From Gracilariopsis chorda (lineage: Eukaryota; Rhodophyta; Florideophyceae; Gracilariales; Gracilariaceae): 64,000 nt of DNA. The position numbers and the translations under genes are program-made. Positions within the stretch are counted from its first letter, which is position 1; every line of letters starts with the position of its first letter. Shown one piece after another: positions 10,051 to 23,886 of this stretch. The stretch lies in the NCBI GenBank assembly GCA_003194525.1, contig NBIV01000151.1, positions 62,001-126,000 of the forward strand, read 5' to 3'. The notes beneath the pieces are model-generated. The model worked only from the letters and a program-made list of their open reading frames with translations. It ran no database searches and was not told where the DNA came from.

Positions 10051-12757
10051 GTGGATGGCCCACAGGGTCCTGGAGGTAGCCGAGATGATGCGTTTTCGGC
10101 ACCGTTGGTTCCCAATGCTTCCTTTTCTGCAGGCAAACAGACGGCCACGCAATCGCCGGCCGATTCGGGGGTAGTCCGCGATGGCAATGGTATGGACACA
10201 GTGTCACTGGATCAAATCGCATCAGAGAGGAAACCTAGTCCCGCCGATCATCAGAGGACGCTCACACGATCTTCTGTCGTCACTTCAACCGACAATGTCG
10301 GTCTGTCTCCTCTCGGTTTCCAAAGAGCAGCTTTGGATCGTTTTCGGTCCCTTTCCTCACGTCACAAGGATCTTCTCCAGCTATGCGTTGAGTTTTCTCT
10401 GAAAGAAACTGCGATGCCGAGAATATACAAGATAATGTATGGCATGAACGGAACTCTCGGTGGGCATAAAAGCATGCACTACCTTGCCTGGAAGATGGCT
10501 ACGAGAAACTTGGTGAAGTATAGCCAGCTGGAAACCGAGCATTTTGAGTGCTGCAGCAATCATTTGCTCTTACGTCATAGTGATGCAACGATCCGGGCAG
10601 CTCTTTGCGAAGTTTTCATTGATGAAAAGCTGCCAACCGGAGAGGAAAATTTTCGAGTACATACCTTTACTGCCGAGGATCAAGAGCTGGGTGGCAGACG
10701 CGTTGTCTTGTGAGCAGCTTTTCGAATACCGACACAAGCAATGGACCACACCGGCCCAGTCAGGTGGTTTCTACAAAGATGTATTTGATGGCTCTGTCTA
10801 GAAAGATGCAGAGATCGAGTTGGAAGGTGCCGAAGCTCTCAAATAGGACGTCTTTCTTTCCATATCTACCGATGGTTTCCAGACATTCAAGAATGGTCGC
10901 TACGACTGCTGGCCGATCACCGCCCTCCTTTTCATCCTTCACCCGCGCAAACGCTTTTTGATGCGAAACGTTGTACCTCTTGGGTTCATCAAAAGGTCCA
11001 AAGGAGCCAAAATGACTTGACACGTTTCTCATTCCTATCATAGATGAGCTGAATTCCATTAACAAGAAAGGGGGACAGAGCTAGTTTTCCATGATGGGCA
11101 AACACAAAGGGTTCGTGTTCACGTTTTATTGTTACCAGGAGACTTACCAGCCGTGGCGAAGATGTCTGGCACGACGGGTGCGTCCGGAAAACTTCTGTGT
11201 CGCTTCTGTGACTTGGAAGGTACCCTCCTGCCTAGTTCGAATCAGTACTATTACCCGTCCAAGATTCCACAACATCTGAACAGAAGGATGCGAATTGTAC
11301 CTCGATACCAACTCCATGAACCAGGAAAGAGCTCTTTGGCTGTGATAAAGCGTGTTCTGGAGCTGCTGGACGTAGAGCCTCGGATTAGCAAGGCAGAAAG
11401 GCGGCGCATTTCGAGGGCTCATGGAATTAAGTGGAAGACGTAACTCCTCGCACTTACAACGCTCATCCCCTTCAAATCGTTTCCAATCGATATGATGCAT
11501 GAAACGATGAAAATTACGTGCGATCTCATAGAGATCGGGAAGGGAGAAAATTTGCACCTATCACGCCTGCACGGCGAGCAGCACGAGTATTGCATGTCTC
11601 AGGAGGGATTGAAACCGGTGGATTAGGAGCTTCTAGAATTAGAACAGGGCACTTGCTATAGCCTTTTTGGAACTCGTTCACGGCGTACGGCCACCTACGC
11701 TAGCTGGAAAGGATCCGAGTGCAGGCAGTTCATCCTTCACTACTGTCTCATTGTACTGGACGGTTTCTTGCCAGTGAGGTATATGAAGGGTGCACAGCAC
11801 TTTTTGAGGCTTTTCAATCTATGCGGAAGGCCTGCTCTCTCTCAGAGAGATGTTTCTGATATGAAGAGGCACGCCGTTGCATTTGTGCTTCACATGGAGC
11901 AGGACTACTACCGCTACAGCCCACGAAGGCTCGGCATTTGCAAGTACACACTCCACCAGCTACTACATCTTGCAGATAAAGGTGAAGCCCTTGGCTCATC
12001 GCTGAACTACAGCCAATGGTGGATGGAAAGATACGTGTTCTGGGTGAAAAATCGCCTGAACGCGCGAAACCTGGCTGCGAAATCCCTCACCGAGAATGCC
12101 AAACTCCTTGAAAGCTACAAATAATTCTTCAAGGAGGTTTTCGCCGAAGGTCATAGCACATCTTCAGGAAATGATTCGGATGTCAAAGAAACTGAGCTCG
12201 CGGAAGAGGTCTTCTCGCTGCTGCATTACGTGGGTGGGTGGCCCGTGAATGGTCCAACTCTTCGGAGATTGAACCTGAAGAGCCCGCTCGCCTACTATGT
12301 TAAAGGTGCTGAAAATGTTGCAGCAGGGTATGCCTCAAGCTGTATCAGTGGAGATATGATTGAGGTGTACCACCACGCTTTAGTGCCTTGCGATGATCGC
12401 TTGCACGAGCTGGGAGCATGGAAGACGAAACGGGATGGTGCAACAAGGTCAGATTTCTTCTGTTCAGCACAGTACGCTTCTGCAACTCGTCGAAATGAGC
12501 GGCACGTCTACTACGATAGAGTGAGGTTGCTGTTAAAGTACGCGTTCAAGTTTCCTGGTGGAATACAGAGGCGCTCTGTCTTCGCGGGAGAATGGAGACG
12601 AGACTTTCGCAAGACACATCTCAACGTGGTTTACGCACTACATGGGCGGCCTTTTGGTCAAATGACTGTTGAGGATATTTCAATTCTTATAAAACCGATC
12701 GGCGTTACAACTTACAGGTACCCAGCTGACGCATACGGGGAGTTGCAAGAGGGATGA
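10051..12757 (+). mobile_element. CACTA/CMC-type DNA transposon, tnp2 transposase remnant
   Basis: Plus-strand blocks give a tnp2-family transposase in order, across changing frames. They are an N-terminal region (10051-10713), a block with STDGF near 10865-10879 followed by RYDCWPITALLF (first catalytic Asp region), then LLPGDLPAVAKMSGTTGASG and the zinc-binding CRFCDLEG (11129-11250), then FPIDMMHE near 11480, then AQHFLRLFN and KYTLHQLLHL (11768-12124), and a C-terminal block (12230-12757). The order STDG, GD-PA-AK, CR-C-G and YYP is typical of tnp2 proteins of En/Spm and fungal relatives. TAG or TGA stops and frameshifts between blocks make it defective. Terminal inverted repeats and the target duplication were not found. 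Confidence 0.72.
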
Positions 12758-13267
12758 CGCTGTTTTTCATCGACCCGTGCGCAAAAGCCCACCGCCTATT
12801 TGAGGAATGGTGGCCGTCCCCGGATGGCTTAGACCGCATCCTGTCAGGAGTGCGCAGATAGAACAATGTAAAACGCGGGAGTGTCGAGTACAAATACAGC
12901 GTTTGAGGTGTTATAGAAAGGGTACAATGGGCACCAGTACGAAATATATACGTGCCATATCAAACTGTGATTGTACATCCAAAATGCAAAATTAGCAATT
13001 CTATGATGCCACAAGTATGATAGAAACGGTCGACCTGGCCACGAAAGGGGGTTCATTTTCCCGTAATTGGAACAATCTGGACCCCTGTGCCCACTATTGG
13101 ACATTCATTGGCTCCATTTTGGCCACCAATTGGGCAGTGCCGGCGTACAGTTCGAGCTTCCAAATATCGGCCAGCAGTCTGCCAAAAGCTGACCAATACT
13201 TGGTGTCATACACAGTAAAACCACGACCAGAAACAGAAATAATGTCCACTAGGGATCTGTTCTAAAC
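12758..13267. other. Non-coding spacer between tnp2 element and Ty3 element
   Basis: No motif was recognised and only short spurious frames are present. This is where a 5' LTR or Gag of the following retroelement would be expected, but no direct-repeat partner was seen downstream of 16.2 kb. Confidence 0.3.
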
Positions 13268-16217
13268 TTGGATTATGATTACAAGATACCGAGCCAACTC
13301 AACTCTGGTACCAGCAGTGAAGACTTTTCAAGTCATTCTGATATTGTTCCTTTCTCAAGCTCCTCCAAGAGCGAGAGCGAGGAAGATCTTGTGCTTTCAG
13401 TAAGGGATGAGATCCCTTTCGAGCCGGATATATTTCATGCTGAAGCAGAGGAAAGGATTCCGGATTTGCTAGAAGAAGATGCCAAAGAAGAAGATCATAA
13501 TGAAGATGATGGAGGCACCGAATCGGAGACTGTTTCTGAAGAAGATGATGAAAGGTATGCTCATTTAGCGACGAGGTTGAAAATTTTACCACTACATGTA
13601 CAGCAAGTGTTAAGCTCGACAATGAAGAACAAAAGCATCATTGACTGGTCTTTGGAAGACCTGTGCTCATCTTATGTTCCAGTGAAACAATCGTTCGAGC
13701 TTAGTGCTCCAACAACAATATACAGTATGGTGCAAAGACTACCTCCGAAATATAATGATTGTGTACGAAAAGAGATCACTGACATGCTGCGCATTGGTGT
13801 AATTACCCCGTCTGCTTCTGAGTGGTTTTTTTTTTCATTGCACTGATGAAGGATGGTAGATCTGACCTCTTTTTTGACTATTGAGCCCTGAATGCAGTGA
13901 TGAAAGCCAATCGTTGGCCTTCACCGAATATCGAAGAGATATTTGATGACCTGAGACGATCAACCATTTTTACAACTTTAGATCTATTTCTTGGATACTG
14001 ACAAGTAATAATGGCTTACTATTTCAAAGAGAAGACATACTTCGTTTGCAGATATGGTACCTACCAGTTTGAAGTCATGCCATTTGGACTTATGAATGCC
14101 CCTGCTACTTTTCAGAGAATGATGGACGTTGTCTTGAAAGGAATAGAATTTGCCATGGTATATGTTGATGATGTTGTAATACTCTCGAAGATAATCAAAG
14201 AACATATTGATCATTGCTTACAAGTGTTTAACCGAATTGAATCTTATGGACTGAAGATTAAGGTTACAAAATGCAGCTTTGCTCAATCCTAAATGCAGCT
14301 CCTCGGTCACATTGCTGATGGTATTGGAATTCAAGTAGATCCAGAGAAGATTACAGTAATACAGAAGGCCTCTGAAACATGCAATGCATCTAATTTAAGA
14401 GTGTTTCTAGGTCCAGCCGGGTATTATCGTCATTTTATATCACATTTCGCAGAAACGTCGGCAGTCCTCCATGAAGCTACATCAGAAAAGAAGAAATGGA
14501 CTTGGACCTCCGATATGCAGAATGCATTTAAAGAACTGAAAATAAAGTTGATTACACCACCTTTCCTCGCATTTCCTGACTTCGAATCGCCATTTTTCGT
14601 AGAAAAAGATGGCTCCTCTGTTTTGCTTTGTGCTGTTCTTGCTCAGAGAAAAGAAGATAACAAGCTGTAACCCATACAATATGCCAGTCACACTATGACA
14701 TCGGCAGAACCAACTATTCAGCATGCGAATGTGAAGCACTTGCAGTCATATCTGCGCTGAAGACGTTCAGGGTGTACGTGTTGTCAGCCCTTCCTTTTAC
14801 GTTGATAACTGATCATCAAGCGCTGCAGTACGCATTTAAGAAGAAAGATATACACGGAAGACTTGCAAGATGGATGGAGTTTCTAGCCGAGTACAATTTC
14901 AGGGTTCAGTACCGCAGGGGAAGAAGAACCACGCGGCCGACTACTTATCACGAATTATGATTGATGAGATCGAATAACAGTATGATGATGTGAGCTGTAT
15001 CGTTATGGAAAACGTGGAGTCATTGAGAATGGAGAATCATTTGGAGGATACTCTGAGATACGTCAACGGTAAAGACATCTTGGAGAAATACCCCAAACGT
15101 CAAGGAACTATCCGCTGAAACGCAAAGATGTTTGCTGCTTGGAATGATACACTGATGAGACGTATCTCCAAGGGCCTCCGAGTAATCCCTCCACTTGCTT
15201 CAAGAGTATTAATTCTGAAAACATCACATGATGATATTGAGCACTGGGATGTTCAGTGTACTAAGATATTTTTTTTGGACAGGTACTGGTGGCCGAACGT
15301 TCATTGTGATATCATTGATTATGTGAACAGTTGTGACGGGTTTCAACTAGCTGTGTCCATACCAAACCACAGGACGGCACTGAAGTATCCTCTCACGGGC
15401 TTGTTTCACATATTTTCAATTGACTTTGCCGGACCATTCCCAGTCACAACTTTAGGAAATAGGTTCATGTTAGTCGCAGTTGAGAATCTAACTGGATGGC
15501 CTCTTGTTTGGGCTATACAAAATGCCACCGCTGAAGTCGTTGTCGACTTTGTGCAGAAGGAAGTAATCTATTCCTTTGAGCCTCCTCATCTGATCATCTC
15601 TGACAATGTGACTTGCTTTACAGCAAGCACTTTAACGAACTGAGTATGGCTCTGTCTGGAAAACCGTATTGGCCTATGCTCCAATATCAAATGGAGAGCT
15701 GAGAAGATGATTGGAACCTTGAAAAATGCTATGAGGAATTCGTTTATACAGTTTTAGACTTCTTGGGATGAAAATTCTCGGTGTGGTACACGGATATCGG
15801 CGCCGTTCATTTCGAGAAGCCAGTTCACCTTTTGAACTCCTCTACGCAATTCCTCCCCGAATGACTAATGATGACACCACCCTATTAATTATAGCTACCA
15901 CTGAGACTCATAGGAAATTGGAACTAGATACTTGGCTTTCGAGAAGATTCAAGAGGATTGAAGATCAATCTCAACCGAAAACTAGACATATGCAAATTAT
16001 CACATATAACGTTGGTGATGAGGCGCTCATCTGCAAAGGCAAAGCACTTAACCCTGCTGAGAAATGGCCAGCCTCTTCATCCAAGTATTTCGGCCCATGC
16101 CGTGTGACCAGCTCCAATCACCCTCGCTATGAACTGAAAAGCATGCACGGTACAGTGACAAGACAACGGGTTCATGCAAAGAGATTGAAGCTCTATCACC
16201 GACTCTCATTGATATAG
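13268..16217 (+). mobile_element. Ty3-type (Metaviridae) retroelement, fossil, without recognised LTRs
   Basis: Parts run in Pol order on the plus strand. First is an acidic stretch leading into the segment before reverse transcriptase (SYVPVKQSFEL, RLPPKYNDCVRKEI; 13,268-13,846). Reverse transcriptase follows with MPFGLMNAPATFQRMMD and YVDDVVILSK near 14,070-14,190, then RNase H with TDHQALQYAF near 14,810. Integrase has a zinc-binding segment near 15,220-15,350, FSIDFAGPFP near 15,415 and ISDN near 15,597, and a basic C-terminal tail ends near 16,215. No Gag or LTR is recognised, so it is probably truncated at the 5' side. It is broken, with several interruptions. It clearly differs from the chromodomain element at 47-56 kb. 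Confidence 0.88.
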
Positions 16218-18048
16218 GAAGATTAAGAAACAAATTTGGTTAAGTGTTAGCACTGCAAAAGGGCGGCGCCGAGAATTTTTATTGTTGTGTCTGTGTGTGT
16301 CTTTTTTTCTTCCAGTTCATTGTGCAACCGAGGGCAGTGAAGCAAAGCTACTTATATGCTTCTCTGTTGTAACAGAAATCTCACACGTGGCAAGTAGCTG
16401 GAGGGTTACTTTCCATCCTACCCAATAAAATAAAGAATAGCAATGTCATTGCTAACTTATGTCATTGCTGTCTTACACGTGTCTCACACGTATGACATCA
16501 AGCTATTCAACAATTTATACACTTGGAAAACGCCACACGTTGTTATCGAAAATCTTTTCAACGTGACAAAACTCTCCTATTTTCTCTCCATATTCTGTGA
16601 AAATTCAAGGGAGCAAACATTATTTCAAGATTTTCCACTGCTTGAGAAAACCATTCATGTCAATAGGTCATTCCATTGTATTCTATGTTAACTTACGTAG
16701 CATTCTTTGCAAGCATCAGTTGGTAAACAAACGCCAACTTGTCAAAAAACACTCGGGGTACAAGGGGAACAAAAATATGGTTTTTGAAAATAGAAATCGA
16801 CAGATTGACGCCTCTACTTGAAACAATGACGTCAAGCTGTTGCTAAAATTTGGTTCCGTGCTCTCAAGCCGTTACTGGTCACTCAAGGAGATTTCCCAAG
16901 GCTGCAGCTAACAGCATCGTACAACACTTCTTTCTATGTTTTACAACATACTATATAAATCTTCATATTCTTCTATGTGTTTTGTGCTTTCTCTCTTCAT
17001 GCTTTGTTTCAAGGGCACAGACACGAAATGTCATGAGTGTGGAGCTGTACATTTTTGGCGCAAAAAGAAACATTGACGTGCTTTGCACTACACAAGGAAC
17101 TCAATAACATAGTTACCCATGTTGAGCAAACCATTGTACTCTACAAAGCTTTAAAAGAATTTGTAGATACTATAAATTATTATGTTCATCTGCTACAGTC
17201 TAATGCATCTTCCTTGAACCCAGTAGTCAAAGTTTATCATGAAATGAAAGAGACAACTCTCCGTTAATATATGTTTGTGGAATTACATGAGTAAATCTGT
17301 GAAAATCATTCACCTTTATCCCTGTCGGGATCGGGTCGCGCACCAGAATAGCTTTTGGTTTCCATTTATCATATTCTGACTATCCTCACACAACATGATA
17401 CTAACTAACCCCTTTGACAGACTGGCAGCTTTACGGAATTGGAAAAGGGATGCTGCCTATTTTTTCTACATTCTGTTGAGATATCTGTGGTGCAACGGGA
17501 AATGCGTGGATATCGCAATGATGTTACTCGTAAGAGTGCGATGCAGTTACCGTGATGGCTCTACCGTATATGAGTTGGAACCGTACGAGTTGATGCCAAT
17601 GCGATGGTTTACGCTGTGAAGTTTCGCCTAGGAAGGTAGAAATCTCGAATGTATTGCAGGATTAATGGACTGGTCTGCGCGTGTACGCGTGTGAACGTGT
17701 GTGGCAACACCGTGCTGTAGCTTTTTGTTTTACTTGCGTTGACCTCTCACGGTGCCTGACACTGGCCTTGACCCGTTTGTGGACCTGAGGAGGTGTGCAC
17801 TATTGTAGGTAAATATTATATTTATTATGGTATTGTACCTACTTAGATGAGCGCGACTTCGTCGTCAGGAGCACTAAGTTAACTTTAGACTATGGTCATT
17901 CTTAACTGTTCAGTTTGACCTGAGGTATCCGGCTCTGGATTGTGACGTTGTTGCGCAGTGTACTACTCCTCGCGGAGGGTCACTGCATTCTGTTTCCTCA
18001 ATTCATCCGCTGAGTAAACCTACAGGTACTCTGTGTTATAATTGTCAT
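16218..18048. other. Non-coding region with one unassigned short frame
   Basis: A purine-rich stretch (AAAAGGGCGG near 16,256) follows the Ty3 remnant and could mark an old polypurine tract, but no LTR is recognised. One plus-strand frame at 17,395-17,619 (74 codons) is not recognised; it starts MILTNPFDRLAALRNWKRDA and ends ELMPMRWFTL. 17,640-18,060 is AT/GT mixed and might be an old LTR, although no partner was found. Confidence 0.25.
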
Positions 18049-21000
18049 GTGACATATATCTACCATGCCGCACTGGTATTACCCCTGTATTGGGTAATTA
18101 TTTCGCTATATACCGTGCATGTACAGCCTTCGTTGGGTCTGTTTCCGCTTTCTGCACGACCCGCCAGGTCGAAGACAGTAGCAGCAGGACAGGAAGACTG
18201 GCGAGAATACAGAAAGAACCAAAAAGATGAAAGAAAAGCCATTTTGAATAGGAAGAGAAGTGATACAGCAAAAGTCATAGACAGACTGAAAAGAACAGCA
18301 TGGAAAGATCTCATGTCCACCCGATCACCAACATCCGAAGATGCAAAACTTTGGAAGATTGTCAGAGGCATTGATCAAAGCAAACGATCAGCTCCGTCAC
18401 TCTGTTGTCGCGGTGAAGAGGGGTGCGGAGATAGGTGGCGAGCCAAATAGTTTCTGAGGCACGAAATACGGAAAGGGAAGACACTAAAGAGTGTACTGGA
18501 CACAAGAAACCAGTAAAGGGTATTACTTAATTCTTAACGGAATAACACACAGCACGAGAGCCCGAAAATATTACAAATGCAAACTGTGAAGTTCGCATTT
18601 GCAGAAGTGAATCCGAAGAAGACACCGGCCTAGATTGAATTGAGAGAGCTCTACTTCAACAGCTCCCATACGTGTCAAAACGCAGGCTGCTGCACTGATT
18701 AACAGGTCATTCAAGAAGGGTGAAGTATCTCCTAAATGGCGAATATCAATGCTTATACCTATTTTGATGTCTGCGCCAGACCGTAAGGTTAGACCGATAT
18801 CTCTTAAATCTTTCATAGTTCGCACAGCGGAGAGGATGGTGTACAAAGTCTTTATGAAATGGCTACAACAACTTTTTCTCCACAGACAAGCGGGGTTTCG
18901 CATGCATAGATCAACAGAACAGCAGATTGAGGCCTTGTACGAAGGAAATACGCATGGATGTAACAAGAAGAGATAAACGATGGAAATATTCTTTGACTTC
19001 TCAGCTGCGTATGACTTTTTGCTACATCACAATCTCCTGCTAAGAATAGGACATATGAAGTGTCCGATGTTTTTATGGAGATGGATACGGGCATTTAATA
19101 AGTACTGGATGTCGAGGTGTCGATGGAACACAACACTAATCTCAGAGCGTGTGGTGCCCCAAGGCCTGCCGCAAGGAGGCACACTCTCCCCCTTACTATG
19201 GATTACATACAATGCACATTTGGATAACGTAGTGCGCGCTGGAAATAGGTCCATCCACATTAGTAGGTTTGCGGATGACACCGCAATATGGTTAACCTCT
19301 AGAAATATTGCACACTCCAAATCAATGCTGCAACAAGCAATCCATAGACCAGAAATTTATTTTGATCTCGATAAGATTAAGATGATTGCCGCCAAAACCT
19401 TGTTGGTTCCCTTCACCTACAAGCGATGGAAACGCAACAGTTAGCAGTATGCCGTCTCCGTCAATGGAATTTCAGTCAATCCATCTAACAGGGTACGGTT
19501 TTTTGGTCTGCAGCTGAATAGTCGGCTGAAATTTAAGGAACACCTGAAGAAAGTGGGGAGCAAATATTTAAGTATATGGAGGATATTGAGGAGACTGACA
19601 GGAAGAAGTTGGGTTGCAAACTCCCAAACGATGTACACATCTGGACTGGGGTTCATCGAACCAATAAAGACATATGGCGCTGGCGTGTCAATTCTAAATG
19701 ATTCCGACACAGACATACCAAAACTGGAAAGGACCCACAATGTGGGATTGAGAATCCAAACGCGGTGTTTCAAATCCACACCAATCGGAAAGCTTCGGGA
19801 GTTAACTCAATTCAAGCCGTTGCCAGAGATCGCTACCAATAGAGCCGCAGCATTTTATGAAAAGATCATGTGGTTACCCAAGAAGGTACCAGTACAAGAA
19901 TTATTCACCACACTCTCAAGCACGTCTTTAGGGAAGAAATGGTCAACGGTCAAAAAAAAGCAGATAAAAAACTGGCAGAGCTCTGCTCCGTTCATTTCCC
20001 GTGCGCAGCGCTTCCAATCGACCCAGTACTAGCCACAATCCAGAACGCTGAATTTTACTATATTCCAGGTTGTAAAGAAGATACCGAAGCAGTCCAACAC
20101 GAAGCTAGGCAAGCATTGCTGGGCACACTACAACCAGCACAATGCGACCTATAATGCGATGGCTCGAGAGTGGAGCTCTCAGGATAACCAGGAAACAGTG
20201 AAACCAGAATTGCGGTGGGGTGGACAGATGGATGATTTTCAGGCAGCGTTAGGAACTAAATTCATTCGATGGCGGTGCACCCCCAGTGTTGCCAATTTTA
20301 TGATCGATATCGCCAAATGCTAGATATGGTCGTATAATGTGACGATGAGTTCTTTATGGCATACATCTACATCGATTCTCAACATATACATATAGATCGG
20401 CTCAAGCTACTCTACAAGAATCTTTCCGTTAAGAAAGTTGGAGCCGCAGCCCACAATATATGCTGGGACGATAACGGTCTAAAACAAGAGTAGGATACCC
20501 TTCCAGCTGGAGTCGAAGTACCTTCTCTCACAGCAGAGGTCATCGCTGCAAAACAGGCCCTTAAGAAGGATTTTAATAGATGCGAGCAGGGTTGGAAAGA
20601 GAAAACTAGACTTCTATCAGGTTCGAAGAGCATGGCCGATGGCTTACGCAAATCTTCCCGGACACAACACTCTTCTCCACAAAGCGTATCACAAATTCTA
20701 AGTGTTATCAGTAAAAGAAAAGACTGTTCCATCTATATCGTTTGATAGCCGGACATAGCTGTGTTCCGCAAAAATAGCCGGTTAAAACCCTTGCAAAGCA
20801 AGGCTTAAGCATTTCCTTGAAAGATCAAAGGAAAGTCCCGATCTACTACGAGGACGCTAAAACACGAATCATGGTGGCTTCGGAAGCCAAATCCTTCATC
20901 ACTGATGTCTCAGGATAACTAGAAGACATCATACCATTTCGAAAAGCAGAAGCTACGCTGTCGCAGATCTACGTAAGGCACACTGCGAAGCTTTATCCGG

Positions 21001-21276
21001 GTGCTACCTACACAGAAAGAACGCTGTCACAGTGTGAATGCAACACCCATGATACAAATGATGTGGAACATTTTGTGCTGCGTTGCGCTAAGCGAATCTA
21101 GAATCTAGAAGACGCGAGCTCCCTGCTACCGTACTTTAGCCGAGATATTCCGCCATTGACCAAAAAATTTGTCAACTTTCTTGGGGAGAGAGAAGTTTCT
21201 CAAATGAGAAACCATTATCAGCGTGTGGTTATCAGGCATGCTGAACCCCTAATAAAAAACAAGAAGAAGAAGATTT
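18049..21276 (+). mobile_element. LINE (I-superfamily-like, with RNase H), 5'-truncated and decayed
   Basis: The copy starts within ORF2. 18,049-18,450 gives the helical region before reverse transcriptase. The reverse transcriptase runs from about 18,674 with WRISMLIPI, RPISLKSF, motif A FDFSAAYD (near 18,992), motif B GLPQGGTLSPLLW (near 19,160) and motif C RFADDT (near 19,266). FFGLQLNSRLKFKEHLK follows near 19,500. Stops at 18,974 and 19,442 interrupt one otherwise continuous frame. An RNase H-like region with SLTAEVIAAKQAL lies near 20,525-20,565. A cysteine/histidine tail (CECNTHDTNDVEHFVLRC) lies near 21,037-21,090. The copy ends in an A-rich tail (AATAAAAAACAAGAAGAAG) near 21,250. RNase H after the reverse transcriptase points to the I/ingi-like group; the exact clade is uncertain. 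Confidence 0.85.
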
Positions 21277-21658
21277 AGCTATAGTTGGAAAAGCTATGCG
21301 AACTTGGAAAACAAACAGAGAGAAGATGCCTGCTCTCACTCCCAACAAAATGGCACTTAATATTCATGTCAATACCAATACAACCACAAATTTCAGTAGC
21401 TCGTGTGCGCCGCGCATGTGACACTGCGTGGCTGCGCTGGTGTAGATTATAGAGCCAGGTAACCCTTTACCGCAAGAACGTATGCAGAACTGCATACTGG
21501 AACCCCATCAGTTAGTTCTTCCTCGTCTCATTTTCAGTCAGCTGCTCTCCTCACAACCGTATCCCTAATAATAAATATGTTCTTCTACGCTTTAATTTCT
21601 ACTCCATTGCCACTCATACGTTGTACTTGAGTTTATATCTTTTCAGTTCCGTTTCACT
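21277..21658. other. Spacer without recognised features
   Basis: Short AT-rich sequence between the LINE tail and the hAT remnant. No gene or terminal repeat is seen. Confidence 0.3.
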
Positions 21659-23805
21659 TTGTGCTCTTTCCTTTGCTCCCCTACGTTCAGCCATGTTGAC
21701 AAAACATGCTCCGCTGGCATCGGACAATTCTTCCCAAAGTTAGAAAAAAAGCTTGGGGACGCACGAAAACGTTGGTGGATTGCAGATGCTTTGTCCAAGA
21801 ATACACATCAAACTCCTCCGGTTCCGGAGCTACGTTGCAATTATCTTGCAAGGCTTGTGCGTATATGTGGTACGCATCTGCCCCGAATGCAATGCAGCTA
21901 GAAAAGCACGTCTTGCAGTGCTGTGACACGGCGAAGCAGATAAGAGAACGATTGCTCTTGGAGAATGAGCACTACGCAGATATTTATCGGAAACTTGGAA
22001 GCTCTGCAACAGTATACGGCTTTCTCGAGACCCCGAACATAACATACTGAAAACACTGCACCGGCTCCGTTCTGAATCACAGTAAGGAGTTTCTGAAGTC
22101 GGAGAAGAGCGAAGTGGGTCAGGTTAGTACGGATGGCTAAGATTCGTTCGAAAAACGCTCGAAAATACGGAAATTACTAACATCTCTCATCGTCAATCGC
22201 ATGCTTCCTTTTTCTATTCTCAGTGGAGAAGAGGTCAAAACCGAGCTTTACCTTCTGTTGAAGTTCTTGAATCCTCTGTATGCGTAAGATACTCCGAGCG
22301 CTAATAGAATGGCTTCCAAGAACCTTGATGCTTATTATCAGCAGTTAGTAAACCGGGTTAAAGGTTCTGTCAAAGCAGGTCTGTAGCACAGCTTTCGAAC
22401 GTTGATTTTTGATGGGTGGAAGCAAGAGCAGCAAGCAAGGGTTGTCAGTGTTCTAGTGCCGATCACTGGAATAAATCGTACGAGAAAGACTTTCTTTCTC
22501 AGGTCTATATATACTGGATCAGATAACTGTGATGCTTTGTTGTATGCAAAACTTGTGTCGGACACAATGGTGGTGTTAGGGGATATGAAGAATATATTCG
22601 TGGTTACAGGTGACAATACTACAAGTGCAGGTGAGGTTGCTGAGGCAAAGCTAGTGGGTTGATTAAATTGGCTGATTAGTTGCCATCATCAGACACATTT
22701 GGCCAACCGGTTAATGCAGGACATCGGAGCATTAGGATTGATTATGGATGTACTGCATGTGATATCAACTCTTGTTACGGACGTGAGAAACCATCCGAAA
22801 CTTTACTTTACTTTCAAGGAATTGCAAGAGGATTATACCGTAACACTGCAAAAAATGGGTACGAAGCAAAGACAATAGAGTGGGACAAATATTTGCGCTT
22901 GGTCCCACAGCGATCTGCCACATGCCGGTGAAGATGGTGAGTACTAGGTTTGCGAGCTCTGAAGGAATGAGTCAATCTTTTATTCGCAGCCATACCGTTT
23001 ATAGGAGACTATTTGGCTGCCAGAAATTTTGTGTTAGCATGTTTGGTGCTCGCAATAACGATAGAAGGATGTTTTTCAAGACAGCCGTTGGAGATAACAC
23101 TCTATTCCAAAATTGTCTCAATTTTTATCATTTGTTGATGGTTGTAAGGCAGTATTTAAGGTTTTTTGATAATGAACGAAGCGTCATGTCTGACGTGCTG
23201 CCGGTTACCCTGCTACTCCGCCTACAGCTTCGAGAACTGCCAGCGAGCATTTTCATCTCCCCGGAGAGAAAGGGCGAAATGTTGCAAGTATTCCAGGACT
23301 GGGTGGTGGGTATCGAGCGAGACTTTCTCCTATTGACGCCAATGCACTATTTATCATATGCTCTGGGTGTCCGTATTGTTCGCGAAGACATTTCAGAATA
23401 GAATGTGTACATTCTTAATCACAAGGGCACTTTTATATCTTCGGGTGCTTTCATACCATCTGCGAAGCTTTCAAGCGCTGCTGGAGTGGATGGTGCTATG
23501 CAGCACTTGTCTGAATAATTTGCTTTTAAGCGTATGGAATGGAATATAGATATGGATGATGGCAGGCGACGTCCCCTTTTGCTAGCTTATGGGAACATGC
23601 CAGTTATTTACTGGATACAAAAGAAAAAGCATTTATTGCGAATGTTTGCATTACGGAATTTTTGCGTTAGTCCGTCTTCTTCATATGTAGAACGAAACCT
23701 CAGCGCTCAGAAGTAGATTCTAACGCCAATTCGAAATCTTCTTCACCCGGAAAAGGTTAGCATGATGGTCTTCTGTGCATTTAACAACGCCATTTTTAAC
23801 TAAAC
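21659..23805 (+). mobile_element. hAT-type DNA transposon transposase remnant
   Basis: A BED-finger-like segment (LSCKACAYMW, then KHVLQC) lies at 21,706-22,050. It is followed by FDGWKQEQ near 22,408, which fits the first catalytic Asp region of hAT/DUF659 transposases, and VVTGDNTTSA near 22,602, which fits the second Asp. HLANRLMQDIGAL lies near 22,700, where relatives have C-A-H-x-L-N. The C-terminal dimerisation signature is clear near 23,650-23,790: SPSSSYVERNLSAQK, LTPIRNLLHPEKV and CAFNN. Frames change several times and stops are frequent (for example TGA after AEAKLVG near 22,660), so it is inactive. Terminal inverted repeats and the 8-bp duplication were not identified. The right part abuts the pogo-type element. 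Confidence 0.75.
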
Positions 23806-23860
23806 TAGTGCCCCTTGTCAGTGTAAAAGAGATCTCATCAACACAGACCAGGAGGGGCTA

Positions 23861-23886
23861 ACCCTCACACGGGTTCATTTTGGCAA
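23861..23886 (+). repeat. Left terminal inverted repeat of pogo-type element
   Basis: Begins ACCCTCACACGGGTTCATTT immediately after a TA dinucleotide. It matches the reverse complement of 26,022-26,047 with two differences. Confidence 0.9.

Noticed and set aside
13000-16500. LTR pair for the first Ty3 remnant
   Set aside because: No direct repeat was found by eye between the sequences flanking 13.27 and 16.22 kb.
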